Source: Nematostella vectensis
Taxonomy: Eukaryota; Cnidaria; Anthozoa; Actiniaria; Edwardsiidae
DNA: 64,000 bases
Direction: 5' to 3'
Assembly: GCF_932526225.1 (NCBI RefSeq)
Contig: NC_064034.1
Location: 14,026,887-14,090,886 of the forward strand
The notes beneath the pieces are model-generated. The model had not been told where the DNA came from, ran no database searches, and saw only the letters and a program-made list of their open reading frames with translations. The position numbers and the translations under genes are program-made. Shown here one piece after another: positions 44,421 through 56,590 of the stretch; position 1 is the stretch's first letter; each line of letters begins with the position of its first letter.

Positions 44421-45760
44421 GAAACAGACCACCTCAGCAGTTCGGTAACCAGGGAAACGGACAGAGGCCTTTGCCTCTGTCCACATCGGTGGAATTTTAT
44501 TTTCCTGTAGAAGAAATTGGGACTAATGAGACGTTTGAGACACTGGCACTAGTGGTACCTGATAATGAGTACAATTCGCCTGTGCCTTTTGTGATCGGCA
44601 CTAATTTGTCACTTAGATGTAGGCGGAGCTGTCAGATGGCACAAGAAAAATTGTTCCCACAAAACGCAAGGATTTCGGCAACGTGGATGTGTGTTTATCG
44701 TTCTTTAAAACAATTCGCTAAAGTGTTCGGTGAGGAAACAGACGGTAGGATGACAATAAGGAGCGCGTCAGGACATTCCATAAAAGTGGGGCCTCAAGAA
44801 ACTGTGTGCATTTGGGGAGCTGCCCCGTCTATGCCAGGGTGTAATGTGAAAGTCTTGATTGAGACAGGGGCTGGCAGGTCAAACTCAATGGGACTATCGG
44901 CTACGCCTAGCCTGATTAGCTTACCTGGGAAAGGAACCAAGTGTCGTGTGCCAGTAGAGTTGACAAACAACTCTACGCAGACAATCACTATTCCCCGTAA
45001 AGCAGCTATTGCTAGTGCACAGGTGGTACAAGGAGTGGTGGAACACCGTTCGGTAGGCGACCACGGGTCAACTACAGTGATAGAGGTCGACCTGTTGGAT
45101 ATTCCTTTGTCGCGTGCACAAAAGGCTAGGGTGCAATCGTTGATAAACAAAATGTCTCACACCTTTGCAATGCACGATAAGGATTTGGGCAGGACTGACG
45201 CAGTGAAGCATACTATTAAATTGACTGACGATATCCCGGTTCGGCAACCCCATCGGCGCGTCCCCCCTGGACAGCTTGAAGAGTTTAGATCTGCAATCGA
45301 GGATTTGCTAGAATCGGGTACGATACGCGAGTCTAATAGCCCATATGCCTCAACGGTTGTCCTTGTCCGGAAGAAAGATGGAGCTTTGCGCGTATGTGTA
45401 GACTTTCGGCAGCTTAATGCAAAGACGGTCAGGGACTCTTACCCGATCCCGCGTATTACAGAAACCCTGGAGTCCTTACAAGGGGCGCAATGGCTTTGTT
45501 CATTGGTCTTGCAGAGTGGGTATTATCAGGTCGAGGTAGAAGAAGAGGACAAGTCTAAGACAGCGATGACCACGCCTTTTGGATTGTTCGAGTTCAACAG
45601 GATGCCATGTGGATTAACCAACAGTCCAGCGACATTCCAACGTCTAATGGAACGTTGTTTAACGGGGCTAAACCTGGACATCTGTTTGGCATACCTGGAC
45701 GACGTGATTGTGTTCGCAAGAACTTTCGAAGAAATGCTTCATGGCGTCAACACCCTCCAA
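44378..45760 (+). pseudogene. Gypsy-2 protease/RT region; RT catalytic Asp replaced
   Basis: One open frame runs from the zinc knuckle through the pre-RT region into the RT: QPHRRVPPGQLEEFRSAIED, ESNSPYASTVVLVRKKDGAL, RVCVDFRQLNAKTVRDSYPI, TPFGLFEFNRMPCGLTNSPA and the YLDD box. In the first catalytic block, the usual SLDLQSGYYQ reads SLVLQSGYYQ (Asp codon GAC changed to GTC, near 45505), so one of the three metal-binding aspartates is lost. No DTG/DSG protease active site is visible between 44500 and 45100; that part seems diverged. The frame is lost after about 45760, within the RT thumb. Confidence 0.85.
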
Positions 45761-47085
45761 CCAATGCTAAGGACTTGCAGACGTTCGTTGGTTTTGCCGG
45801 ATACTACCGTACCTTTGTTGAACGTTTCTCGGTTATCGCCGAACCCAAGCGCCAGGTTGTCTGGACAGCGGAATGTCAGGGCGCGTTTGAATGCTTAATC
45901 GACAGGCTTTGCTCTAGCGCAGTCCTTGCCTTCCCTGATTTTAATAAGCCTTTTGTGCTGCATACAGACGCTTCTGGCGAGGGCCTTGGAGCAGCTCTGT
46001 ATCAGCTCCAAGAAGATGGTATTCCAAGGGTAATTGCGTATGGCAGTAGGTCGTTGTCAGCAGCAGAAAGGAGATACTGCGCGTACCGTCGTGAATTCCT
46101 TGCGCTAAAGTGGGCCGTGACAGAGAAATTCCACGACTACTTGTACGGACGCCAGTTTCATGTGATAACAGATAGTAACCCGCTGACCTACCTACTGACG
46201 AGTGCCAAGCTTAGTGCTAGTGATCATCGTTGGCTTTCCGCACTTTCTTCATTTAATTTCACTATCAGCTATCGGCCAGGAAAATCGTGCCGGGACGCCG
46301 ACGGTTTGTCCAGGGTGCCGCAAGCAGACAACTCATTCTCTCCACCAGTGGCGAGCAGAGAGGACTTTTTACGACCATTCTTAGACAGGCTGCTACCTGT
46401 TGGAGCACAACCGAAAGTGTTTTCCCTCGATGAGTTGCAAGTGTTATGTGACGCTCACGTAGCAACGCCGCCGCCTCTCTGCCAGCAGCAGCAAAGTGCT
46501 CCAAGCTTAATAGTTACTCCCACTGAATGGTCACGACGCCAGAAAGAGGACCCAGTCATACAGAAGGTTATGCACGCAGTAAAAACCAATACGCAACCGA
46601 CGCAAACGACTAGCAGAGAAGAGAGAGCTGCTGTCCAACGCATTTGGAAGGAAAATGATCGCTTGGTTATCCGAAGCGAGGTGTTGTACCGCCGAAGAAT
46701 CGTCGAGGAAGGAGGAAGCTTCCAGTTGGTGTCGCCTGCGGCGTACAGAGGGCTTGCACTCAAGGGTCTTTATCATGATTGTGGGCATCTGGGGAGGGGC
46801 AGGACATTGGACCTGGTACGCCAGAGGTACTTCTGGCCTGGGATGGCTGCAGACGTGACTTTATATATAAGTACCTGCGATCGCTGCATCAAAAGGAAGT
46901 CACTAGACCCACCACGGGCTCCAATGGTTCCAATGATAGCGACAGCACCTAGGGAACTCATATCTATCGACTTCATGTCGCTCGAGAAAGGGAAGGGTGG
47001 GTACGAGCATGTGTTAGTGCCACCGATAGTTTCACCAAGTATACATGGTCGTTCCCCATACGAAACCAGAAGGCATCGACGGTAG
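45761..47085 (+). pseudogene. Gypsy-2 RT thumb, RNase H and integrase start
   Basis: Frame from about 45765: FVGFAGYYRTFVERFSVIAE (thumb); RNase H with VLHTDASGEGLGAALYQ, YRREFLALKWAVTEKFHDYL, FHVITDSNPLTYLL and DADGLSRVP. The integrase zinc finger follows (HDCGHLGRGRTLDLVRQRYF and STCDRCIKRK), then the core start PRELISIDFMSLEKGKGGYE. A frameshift near 47020 moves the next catalytic stretch (TDSFTKYTWSFPIRNQKAST) into another frame. Confidence 0.85.
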
Positions 47086-48152
47086 CTAAGATCCTGTGGG
47101 AGAGAATCTTTATGAGTTACGGATTTCCCCAGAGGCTTCACTCTGACCAGGGAAGAGATTTTGAGTCGCGACTCCTCAGGGACTTGTGTAGACTGGCAAA
47201 TGTGGAAAAGTCGAGAACAACACTATACCATCCACAAGGCAATGGCCAGACAGAGGGATTCAACAGAACTCTACTCAATATGCTGGGGACCCTAGAAGTA
47301 GATAAGAAGGATTGGCCGGATTATGTTGCAAGACTAGTCCATGCTTATAACGCTACCAAACACTCAACTACGGGATACTCACCGTCATATCTCATGTTCG
47401 GGAGGAACCCAAGACTACCCCAGGATGTGACTCTTGGCCCGGACCCCGTACATTACCCACAGCCGTACGCTGCATATATAGAGAACCTCCGCGACAATCT
47501 GACAGATGCATATTCTCGAGCACAACAGGAGATAGAAAAGAAAGCCGAGGCTAATAAGCGCCGGTATGATGCACTAAGTGAAGACCTCGCTCTCCAGCCT
47601 GGGGACAGAGTCCTGGTGAGAAACCTCAGCACAAGAGGCAAGCAAAAACTGCAGGATCGATGGGAGGATGTCCCATATCGAGTCGTTCGCCGCTCTGGGG
47701 AGCAACCGGTGTACGTAGTACAACAGGAGCAGAGTGGGAAGAAGAGAGTCCTCCACCGCAACATCCTACTGCCCTATCGAGCGGAGCGGGCAGGCCCCGA
47801 ACCCAGAAAGCAACACCGGCGGGAAGATCCCCCGCGCAGACAGCAGGAGGACGACACGGAAAGCTCTGCTAGCGACTCAGATAGCTCCTGGTCGGACTTC
47901 GTCGCGACTGAGCTCAATCCGTTAGCGGTTCCGTTTACCATGGATGCAGAAGGTGAAGAACCGGAGGTGCACAATCAACAAGAATATGACAATGATGTTC
48001 AGGAGTCAGAGTCAGGAGGGGAAGCAGCTGAGAAGTGTCCTGACAGACTTCGGCCGACGAGGGTAGTGAGACCTCCTGCTCGCCTCATTTGCGACCCAGT
48101 GTGGTCACAGCAAGTATCGACACTGAACTATGGTATCACAATTTTGCCATAG
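47086..48152 (+). pseudogene. Gypsy-2 integrase end and C-terminal tail
   Basis: Continuous frame 47112-48152: SYGFPQRLHSDQGRDFESRL (second Asp), YHPQGNGQTEGFNRTLLNML (Glu), TTGYSPSYLMFGRNPRLP, a GPY/F-type module (LQPGDRVLVRNLSTRGKQKL ... VPYRVVRR) and a long Glu/Ser/Asp-rich tail ending NYGITILP. This segment is intact in itself. The integrase inserts cDNA; the tail may serve targeting or stability. Confidence 0.85.
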
Positions 48153-48215
48153 CAAAAAAAAGGAAAAAAACTGACAGCAGTTTTGTTTTATTGAGTCTAG
48201 ACGCACTTCCTCATC

Positions 48216-48226
48216 AGGGGGGAGAA
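48216..48226 (+). promoter_or_regulatory. Gypsy-2 polypurine tract
   Basis: AGGGGGGAGAA lies directly before the TG of the 3' LTR. Confidence 0.85.
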
Positions 48227-48439
48227 TGTAGTGATGTGTGTGTGATGTAGCGGAACAGAATAAGAGATTAAGTTGATGATTGTATGACAGTTAGGTCGCT
48301 AGTAATACGATGCTGGGTGTATCAGATTCAGACTTAAACCCGATGTCGAGAGCGAGTGAATTAGATTGTTAAACGTCCCAACTTCATTGTAATTCTTTGT
48401 CTCTGGGCCACCAAACCCTATCCTGACTGAGCTATCACA
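48227..48439 (+). repeat. Gypsy-2 3' LTR
   Basis: 213 bp matching 43039-43251, followed by ACAA, the right copy of the target duplication. Confidence 0.95.
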
Positions 48440-49079
48440 ACAACACTTTTGGAGCATAATAATTCAGCCATTATAGCTTGCTTCAAGTTCCCACCAGCGT
48501 AGTTAATCAGAAAACTATTATTGAAATAGTTCCGAACAACCTCCTCAATACGACGCATAGAATTCGCCGTTCACATGGACCAGTCTTCCTCTGTCAACAC
48601 TTTTTGTCCACTTAGATGTGTACTCGAGAAATGAAGTTGTAGTGTTGCACTTGTCTGCAGACTGAACCCACTTGTCCACAATTGATGCATGCTTGGCAGA
48701 CTTGTATCTTTGGGCTTTCCGTCTGATTAATAGGGGAATGTACCCACAAACATACCGAAAAGCATTTCCTTCTAGCTTGTCCATTTGTGACCATGTCATC
48801 TCTCTTTTCAGTCTAACAGCTCTATCCGAGATCGATGCCTCACGTCTGACTAACAGTTCCTTGAACAAGCCAAAGGAATAGAGGTAATTTCTAGTGGGCT
48901 TTAATTCTCTTGTGTGTGTTTTGTGAACAGGTGAATCGTGCATAGCAGACTTATACAAACGCATCCAAAGGGACGTGTCATTATTTAGAGGGATGGAAGG
49001 GGGGAGCTCTGATTTTTTTGCGGGAGGGTCCCAATTTTTTTTCACATCTCTTAGGGGAGGGTCCAAATTTTTTGAACAA

Positions 49080-49640
49080 ATATTTTTTTTTGAATATTTC
49101 TTTGCTCCATCACATAAACCCCAACATGGAACTCATTAATCTACATAGTTGTGTTACTTTGCGAGTCAACCATTGACTGGCCGTTGTGCAATTAACATCT
49201 TTAATTACTTCATATATAATATATAACATAATTACATCATATTCTAAAACTCATAGTCAGATAAATGGGCATGGAGTAGAATTTATTACAATATGGTCCA
49301 ATTTTCTCCGGTGACTCTGATGAGTCACAATGGCCGAGGGTTAGGTGACTTTTTTCTTCATCACCATCGTCATTTAAAGGCCCATGATAGGCGCGTCTAC
49401 GGGGTGCGCGCATCCCCCTCCCTTTAGGGGAGAAAAGTGGGTTATTTCTTATTAAGGAATCTTCAAATACTATGCTTTTTTCATACTAGGCCATGACTGC
49501 GCGGCCCTCTTCAGCCATTCTTCAAATACTATGCTTTTTCCATATGAATACGCAGCCCCCCTTCAGCAAATCCTGGGTACGCGCCTGTATGTGTTCAAGA
49601 AAAGAAAGAGTAAAGAGTCAAGGAGAAGGCTGAGAGACGA
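49080..49640. other. Region without recognised gene
   Basis: Contains a direct repeat of TCTTCAAATACTATGCTTTTT at 49451-49471 and 49518-49538, and GC-poor sequence. Nothing coding is recognised. Confidence 0.5.
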
Positions 49641-49644
49641 ATAA

Positions 49645-49830
49645 AGGTTGAAAAAGTATGATAACTATAACTGGGTACAACCCAATAGAGAGGGCAAGCA
49701 CAAGAAGCTAAATGTGTCGGTCCTTGATCTATACATAGAGAACGAGAAGCTCAACTGCTAGAAGAGGATATTAAAGGGAGATCAAGTCGATGCCATTTCC
49801 TTTGCACGGAGGACTGTAGCGAACGCTAGG
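49645..49830 (+). pseudogene. SAP-like domain remnant
   Basis: The frame from 49645 reads KYDNYNWVQPNREGKHKKLN, then VSVLDLYIENEKLN, a TAG, then KRILKGDQVDAIS. The pattern LxVxxLDxYLxxxxL...GxKxxKxxAI resembles the short SAP-like DNA-binding helix pair found at the C-terminus of many transposon proteins. It sits directly upstream of repeat copy 2. Only a fragment remains, so its parent cannot be named. Confidence 0.35.
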
Positions 49831-49874
49831 AGCGAAGGGCCAGAAAGTGAAAGTGGCCTTTCAGAGGAGGTAAA

Positions 49875-51544
49875 GTAGGAGGATGAAGCGTCAGGGGCGG
49901 ATCCAGGATTTTAAAATAAGGGGTGGATAATGGCCGGATACACGGCTTATAACTGATCCAGTGGTTCTTGGTAGGTCACATAGATCTAACAATACTTCAC
50001 GCTTAATTGGATTTGTCGCGTCAGCAAAGCAGGCGAAGGCACATGGAGAGTACCTTCCGTCTCACAGACATTTATTTTCTTTCGACTTTCTTTTTAACTT
50101 AAAAAGAGGGGGTGGATATCCACCCAATCCGACCCCCCTGTTTCCGGCCCTGCTTGGAATGATGATATTGGATGAATGATATTGGAAGTGGATAAGGGGA
50201 GTTGATCAAATGCATAGACGATGAGTCGGAGGCTGATGGGGAAGACGATAAGTCGGAGAGTTCAAATGACGGTAACAGGTGCAAAAGGGATAACACAGCA
50301 CGAAAATCCATATTTACGCACCTTTATGCATGTGTGTAAATGTGCGTGTAGGCTGACCGACATTTACGCTTCTTTACGTTCCGCGTAAAGGGTGATAAAC
50401 ATTCACGTATATTTACGTTCTGCGTAAAAATGGCGTAAAGTGTGATAACAATTTACGCATCTCTACGTTCTGCGTAAAGATCGCGTAAAGTGTGATAAAC
50501 AGAGACATTTTAGAAAATAATTGTATCAATACCACTGGGTCTGTATCCTCAAAGATTCGGTGCAACACGAGGTGTTAGTCTAGTGTAGTAGTCTAGCCAG
50601 GCCAAAAGAAAACAATGACACGAGTGTACAAGTGATAAATACGGTAAGGTGTATTTCACGGGATTATGATACTCTAATGTCATGTAAAAACTGTGAACAT
50701 TATCTTGATGCGTGGGCGAAGCAACTCTTGATGCGTGGGCGAAACTACTCTTAAAGACGTGGGCGATACAACAACGTGGGCGAAACCACCGCAATTCGGT
50801 ACTAAAGGGGTTTTAATATGTTCTAAAAGTTATGATATGTACCGATTCTTTTCTTTTTTGTTTTTTGGATATACCATACACACATTCCTTTTGGGGTACT
50901 TACAGTTAAAGTCGTTTGCGTCTCGTCATGAGTATTTCATTAGTTTTTTTTCGACTTTTGTTTTCTTTGTTTTCCCTTAACTTGTTATAAACAACAAACG
51001 AATATATATGCCGTCAAAGAAATCACTAATGTAAGCCGCTTTGCTTTAATCACTTGGAATAACTACGATATCCTTAGCCTAATGTACTTCAGGGACCTAC
51101 TTCCCGTGTACGTTACACGTTCGGTGTTTGTTATGAGTTTTACTAAATATATAGATTTAGGCACTGCCTAAAAGCGGAGCCAGCTTTATCACAATATTTT
51201 CACATGAGAATCCTTGGGCAGATAAGGGTATGACCCCCCTGAAGATTAGAGTTTTCCATTTTTTTTAGAATGAAAAGATGCATAATATTAAACTTAACCT
51301 TTGTATGCTTTATATATGCTTCCCACCCGCCTTTCATACATACAACCTGTTAAAAATGCATAGCCCGGGCTATATTTTATTTTATCTTATTTATTTCCCC
51401 CACTGTAATGAAATGCTAGACCTCCCACTCCCAATCCACTTCTTTTGCAGCTAACCCAAAAAATATTGGTATTATTTAGTATTATTTATAATGCTTAATA
51501 GGATATTATCTACCAATAGCAAAGAGGAGGTTACGAGCTTTAAG
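49875..51544. repeat. Dispersed repeat, copy 2
   Basis: Counterpart of 1-1827, same orientation. It includes the hAT-like MITE (49892-50152), the GCGTAAA minisatellite (about 50306-50500) and the palindrome motif (51147-51184). It ends at ...ACGAGCTTTAAG. Confidence 0.9.
51147..51184 (+). repeat. TTTAGGCA-palindrome motif, single arm
   Basis: TATATAGATTTAGGCACTGC continued by CTAAAAGCGGAGCCAGC; see 1386-1422. Confidence 0.8.
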
Positions 51545-54204
51545 TGTGTAAACTGCATTTGATAAACAACTGATACTGAACAGATATTTCCTTATTTACT
51601 ACATTTCTACATAAAATAATCGGGACTAACATAAATGTACCTGGCATTTTACATAGTCCTTTTGTTGAGTGTAGCTTTGAAGATATATGACACCAGTGAC
51701 GCCATTGATTGGCATGGTATATATCATAAGTTTGCAACTGGACTCTTAATTAAAGTAATAATTTAAATATCTTTCCCAAAAATTTTTTTTCTACTTTTTA
51801 TTTAAAATAGAGGAATATAAAAAGGATTTTGCCAAATTTAGATGTTAGTTTTAAAAAACAGCGAATTCTAGCTAATTATGCGACATTAGCATCCGCAATC
51901 TTGGATTTATTTTAATCAATATGATTTCAGGTGGATATGAATGTTTTTTTTGCTATTTCTACAAGCACTATTTCAAGAAAGTCAAAAATTGACAAAAAAA
52001 ACACCACCCCTCCCCTCTAAAATAGAGATGTAAATTTTTATTGTGTTTTTTCAAAGCTTGGTATAAAACGTTTATATGAAATGTATTTACGTTGAGCACG
52101 TCGTATGAATAGTTGATCTTAACGACTTAAAGCGTTTTGCCTAATTTTCATTAAACCTATGTCTCGAAACTTGGTTACTATGGTTACCAGGGTACACATA
52201 TCCAAATTTTGTTAACACCAAAATGATCCCAGATAAATTTTTAGAAAAGTCATCAAATTTCAATGCTCTAGCAGATCAAATGTGCTGGGAGCCTCAAAAG
52301 CTCCCCCCCCCCCCCCCCCCCCCGGTCTGAATAGGGTTAAGGCTTAGAAAGGAAAAAGAAATTACAGTTTTGGTTACAATTGTTGATTCTGATTTTGAGT
52401 ACAATCAGGAAAAACAGGAAAATATATCTACCTATGGGAATATTGCAGATTGATTGCAAGGAAAATGAACACTTTTACAAATGCTGTTTATCATCAATGT
52501 ATTTATTCAGTCTCACATTTATTCACCTTAATAAGAGAAAGAATTCCTTGTCATTTCAAGTACATGTAATACCTCTTCTTACTTTGTCACAAAATGAGAA
52601 AAACATAGAGAAAAATAAAAATATTAGTAAATAGTACCCTTATCAAAAGAAAACAGACAACAAATCAATATTTCATGAGAAAGAAACAGGGACATTTTAA
52701 CGTTTTGGTATCTTGAAAATAAAATTTGTGATAAAAACATAAACAGGTATTAAGAAAAGAAAAATACTTTGCAAGGATGATTGCGAAATTTTTCTTTTAT
52801 ATTTTTTCTTAAACATTTGCCATTTTAAAAATAACAAACAAATTCTCAATTGAATTAGCTAAATAATGATACATTGTTTTACTGACAAACTGTGTATACA
52901 TGAGTAAGTCAAGATCGTTCTTACCTAAGTTAGATAATTTGTAGATGTATTTAATTCGAGAGGTAAAGTTTCTTTTACGATTCTTACAGAACTGGCGCCC
53001 AGATCCCGCCAAAATAGAGAGAAGTTGTAAAAAGACAAAAAAAACGTCGCTTTTGTGGTTTATTTTATTTTTTTAATTCTCTACAGATCTTTGAAAATTT
53101 TCCTAGCCGCGCGAAAGGAGATTGAATCGAGTGAATAATTCAAAGTTTTTTGCGGGAAATTTGAAACAACGTATTTTCCTTAAATCCGTTAACATTCAGA
53201 TACGGCAATACTACAAAATATTTTAATAATAATTTCAAGTCGAGAATTTATAGATCCGACATGTCAATCACGCGCGCACAAATAGCCAATCAGGAAAGAA
53301 ATGATGCAATAACAGCCATGTGGTCAATTGACGGCAAAAAGATTGGTTTGAGATATTTTTCTGCGAATCTGGACAAGCAAAATAAGCATCTTCCGGTCAG
53401 CGTGATAGTTCTGTTTTCTTTGACCGGCCACTTTTAGTGTAGAGTTGGGACTCAAATTGCAGAAAAACACGTAAAATTATATATACAAGAACAGTGTTAG
53501 TCCTACCATTAAACTTGTGTTTGATATTATCGTAGGTTACTTATTACATATAAGAATGAGACTGTCGTTTGTATTATTGCTGTAAATCTTGACGTTTGCC
53601 GATAAAACTTGTAGTTAAAGTCAGACGTAAACAGCGAATTCGGCATTCTCTTCTACTAAAAATAGCTTTAAAAGCACATAAACACATAGTACCTACCGAA
53701 GAGAGCACCGCTTTTATCTTATCATTTTCAAGTTTTCTTCCTTATTTCGTGCTGGATTTGTGTCGTTTTCATTAACAACCAAACTTGTAGTTATCTATTT
53801 CTATGCTTCTCTACAAGATTTTCACCAAGCTTGGACAACAAATCAATTTCTATGATGTTAGGTGACCGTCTTTTATTTCCCAAGTCACAGGAAAACCCCT
53901 ATAAACGTCTATATTATAGATAATCCCGAGTTCAGGATTCACACTCCTCATCTGAGACGTTGTACAATTTGTGGGACTTTTGTGGGACATTTGGGTTGCA
54001 CTTCATTAGCTTCTATTTGCTGCTTTCTGATTGGATATTCGTGCGCGCGTCGCATCTTTGAATTGTATGCGAAAAAAGAATAGAATCAAAAAGCCCAAAC
54101 TGTCTTGATCTCGTACCAGAACAATGAATACAATACACCAAAAACTGAAATTTGACTCTGCCAAATTTTAGTCTTTAATAAGACTTCTTCAGGGAAGACT
54201 GAAG
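51545..54204. other. AT-rich region without recognised gene
   Basis: About 2.7 kb. It contains a poly-C run of about 20 at 52303-52323 and a few short open frames (for example 52380-52634 and 53862-54083) without domains, splice signals or duplicates. I see no gene I can support. Confidence 0.55.
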
Positions 54205-54540
54205 AAATCTTATTAGAATCTACTAGATGTCTATTTAGATCCTCTTCTTCCATCTGCCCTACTCCTCGATATTGTGATATTATCTGAGATTATCTTATTA
54301 GAATCTACTAGATGTCTATTTAGATCCTCTCCTTCCATCTGCTTTACCCCTCGATATTGTGATATTATCGGAAATTATCTTATTAGAATCTATTAGATGT
54401 CTTTCACATCCTCTCCTTCCATCTGCTCTACCCCTCGATATTGTGATATTATCGGAGATTATCTTATTAGAATCTACTAGATATCTATAGATTCTTTCGT
54501 TCTCTCTGCTGGACCCCTCGATATTATCGGATATTCGACT
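54205..54540. repeat. 85-bp tandem repeat, about four units
   Basis: Units begin TTATTAGAATCTACTAGATG at about 54209, 54294, 54379 and 54463, a spacing of 84-85 bp, and include CCTCGATATTGTGATATTAT. The last unit is more diverged. Confidence 0.9.
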
Positions 54541-54950
54541 ACAAAATCACTGCGACTGTCACGTTTGTAGAACGAGTATATATGTGATATTATATGATAT
54601 CATCAAGTCATGAGATACAATAATCAAGGTTCAACACAGCAGTTCTAAAGTTATAGTACCTGATATATATCAGTAATTAGATCTAACCTTGAGGACACGT
54701 TGGAGCTGCATTGTCCATTCTCTGTCTAAGGCTTGCAGCATACGTCGGACCAAACTTAAACCCAATTCAGTCGAACCTTTTGCTTTGTAAATGGGTACAT
54801 GGAAGGAGCAACGTTTGCCCCGAATCAATTAATAGATTCAAGTTCAAGTCTCCGGTGCACAGAGGGAGCCCACTAAACTCAGCGCATTGTTAATCAAGCA
54901 TGTGCTGTTAACTTCCTTTGTGAATATTGATTAGGTCACGAAGTCTTTAA
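54541..54950. other. Spacer without recognised gene
   Basis: Lies between the 85-bp tandem repeat and the TA-flanked element. Nothing recognised. Confidence 0.5.
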
Positions 54951-54952
54951 TA

Positions 54953-56587
54953 CACCTTTTGCTGTTCATTAACGGGAAAGGGACATTCATTTGTGCCAAA
55001 AGTTACATCGATAGCGTGTATTGTACGTTTATCAACATCGCACGAAACATTATTTAGCGTGGCTCGACTTTCAATAACAATAATTGAATATTCGTGAACA
55101 TTCATAAGCATCAACGGAGAACGCAATTGGATATTCAATTCGATTGGAACGAACATTCTTTTGCGCGCAATGAAAATTTAATTGCACGTTTGGACAATCA
55201 GTAGCGTTTAATGACAATCAGTTATACGAAATAGAAAATTCATTAGTGCTATTAACATAAACAAGGACAATCAACAAGCCATTTCAGAGATTAAGTACGC
55301 AGCAGCTTTGTCTCCTATTATCTTTGCTCTACAAAGGAGTTCTTTTGTCTCAATTCTTCTCGTTCTTTGTGTCGAGGTGCGGATATTGTTCATTTGCCCA
55401 ATCAAATTGCAGATTGTAAGAGCTGCGTACTGACCCATTTCAGACAATCATGTTCATCAAGGTGACATTCATGAATGTGGTTTGACAATCATTTGTTCGA
55501 TTCAAACAAACATTATAAGAAAAGAAAATATCAATAGTTTTATTTCGATTTTTGAAGTGACATTTATACCTGAAATTGATCTCTATTAACACAGCGAGGT
55601 ATATAGGTTTGCATAAAACAAAACCATTGCCCACATTTCGCTCCTGTGACTGTTCCTATGTTGTAGCCTCCGATGTTGAGAAATGGGCTGTAGGGCGGTA
55701 ACTTTTTTAGCTCAGTGTTTGAGCCGGTATCTAGTGGGTTATGGTGCGTTATGGTGCACCGTCGTAAATAAAAATGACGTTTTCGTTGGGGTAAAGATTC
55801 AGTCGTGTTTGTGAAGTCGTTGAATCTTTGTGCATTCATTCCCCCGATGATAGAAAAGTGGAAGATAAGACCGTTAGTGGGCGAAATAGCCAAAGTGACT
55901 GTGATATTTCTTCCAATTTGACCATATACTTGGCGGTACGCTCTCTCTCCCCTCTTCTAGCTCTTCCCTGTGTTCGAGGGGTTTCTCGGCGGCATTTCTC
56001 ATACAAACGTTTTCTGTTTTTCTATAGTGAACGAGTGAGTATATATTTTTTGCTTTTATAAACTCTCCACAAAAAGTGTTGTTCGTTTGTCTTGTTTTTT
56101 TTTGTTAAAAAAATATTTATAGTTCTATATTTCTCTTAATTTTAGGAGCCAACTGTTTAAAGAAAAAAGAAAAATAGTAACTCTAATTAAATTTCATTTT
56201 TCCTTGTTGTTTGGTTTAAATCGGATAAATGGTTGTCAAACCACATTGATGAATGTCACATTGATGAACACGTTTATGTTAATAGCACTAATGAAGTTTC
56301 TATTTTTATAACTGATTGTCAATAAACGCTACTGATTGTCCAAACGTGTAATTGAATTTTCGATTGCATGCAAAAGAATGTTCATTAAATCCCGAATGAA
56401 TGCCCAATTGCGTTATTGATTGTCCGTTAATGCTATTGAATGGTAGCGCATATTCAATCATTGTCATTAAAAGTCGAGTCACGCTAAGGATGTTTCGTGC
56501 GATGTTGATGAACTTACAATGAACGTTGACGATACAACGTTTGGCACAAATAAATGTCCCTTTCCCGTTATTGAACAGCAAAAGGTG
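54953..56587. mobile_element. TA-flanked element with about 350-bp inverted ends
   Basis: 1635 bp flanked by TA (54951-54952, 56588-56589). The ends are CACCTTTTGCTGTTCATTAA and, from the right, CACCTTTTGCTGTTCAATAA. Inverted similarity covers about 54953-55260 and 55440-55510 against 56205-56587, with about 180 bp present only in the left arm. The arms are rich in dispersed TTCATTAA / GACAATCA / ACATTCAT words. The centre (55511-56204) has no transposase. TA target use suggests a Tc1/mariner-type helper, unproven. Confidence 0.75.
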
Positions 56588-56590
56588 TAA

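Larger units (their letters stand above)
43039..48439 (+). mobile_element. Gypsy-2: Ty3/Gypsy-like LTR retrotransposon
   Basis: 5401 bp with 213-bp LTRs and a 4-bp ACAA duplication (43035-43038 and 48440-48443). The interior has gag, a pol with RT, RNase H and integrase, and a long acidic/basic C-terminal tail. By sequence it is a different lineage from Gypsy-1. It is broken by several frameshifts and a lost RT catalytic residue, but the LTRs are still very similar. Confidence 0.93.
42842..49066 (-). pseudogene. Unknown conserved-looking protein gene, split by Gypsy-2
   Basis: Minus-strand exon text runs 49066-48545 and then 48540-48440, is interrupted by Gypsy-2, and resumes 43038-42842 to a TAG. 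Joining across the insertion with one copy of ACAA keeps the frame (...ELLCSKSVVMACDRITCD...). Recognisable text includes MDKLEGNAFRYVCGYIPLLI, SFLEYTSKWTKSVDRGRLVH, RRIEEVVRNYFNNSF and ELRAKSFVRTWVRKARTKD. A frameshift lies near 48555. It is Lys/Arg-rich and I cannot name the family. It faces the P-like transposase tail to tail and may belong to the same or another transposon. The N-terminus (before 49066) is low-complexity and may be intronic. Confidence 0.5.

Noticed and set aside
52303-52323. Poly-C run as a regulatory G-quadruplex site
   Set aside because: A single homopolymer run without repeated G-tracts; more likely slippage in an AT-rich spacer.
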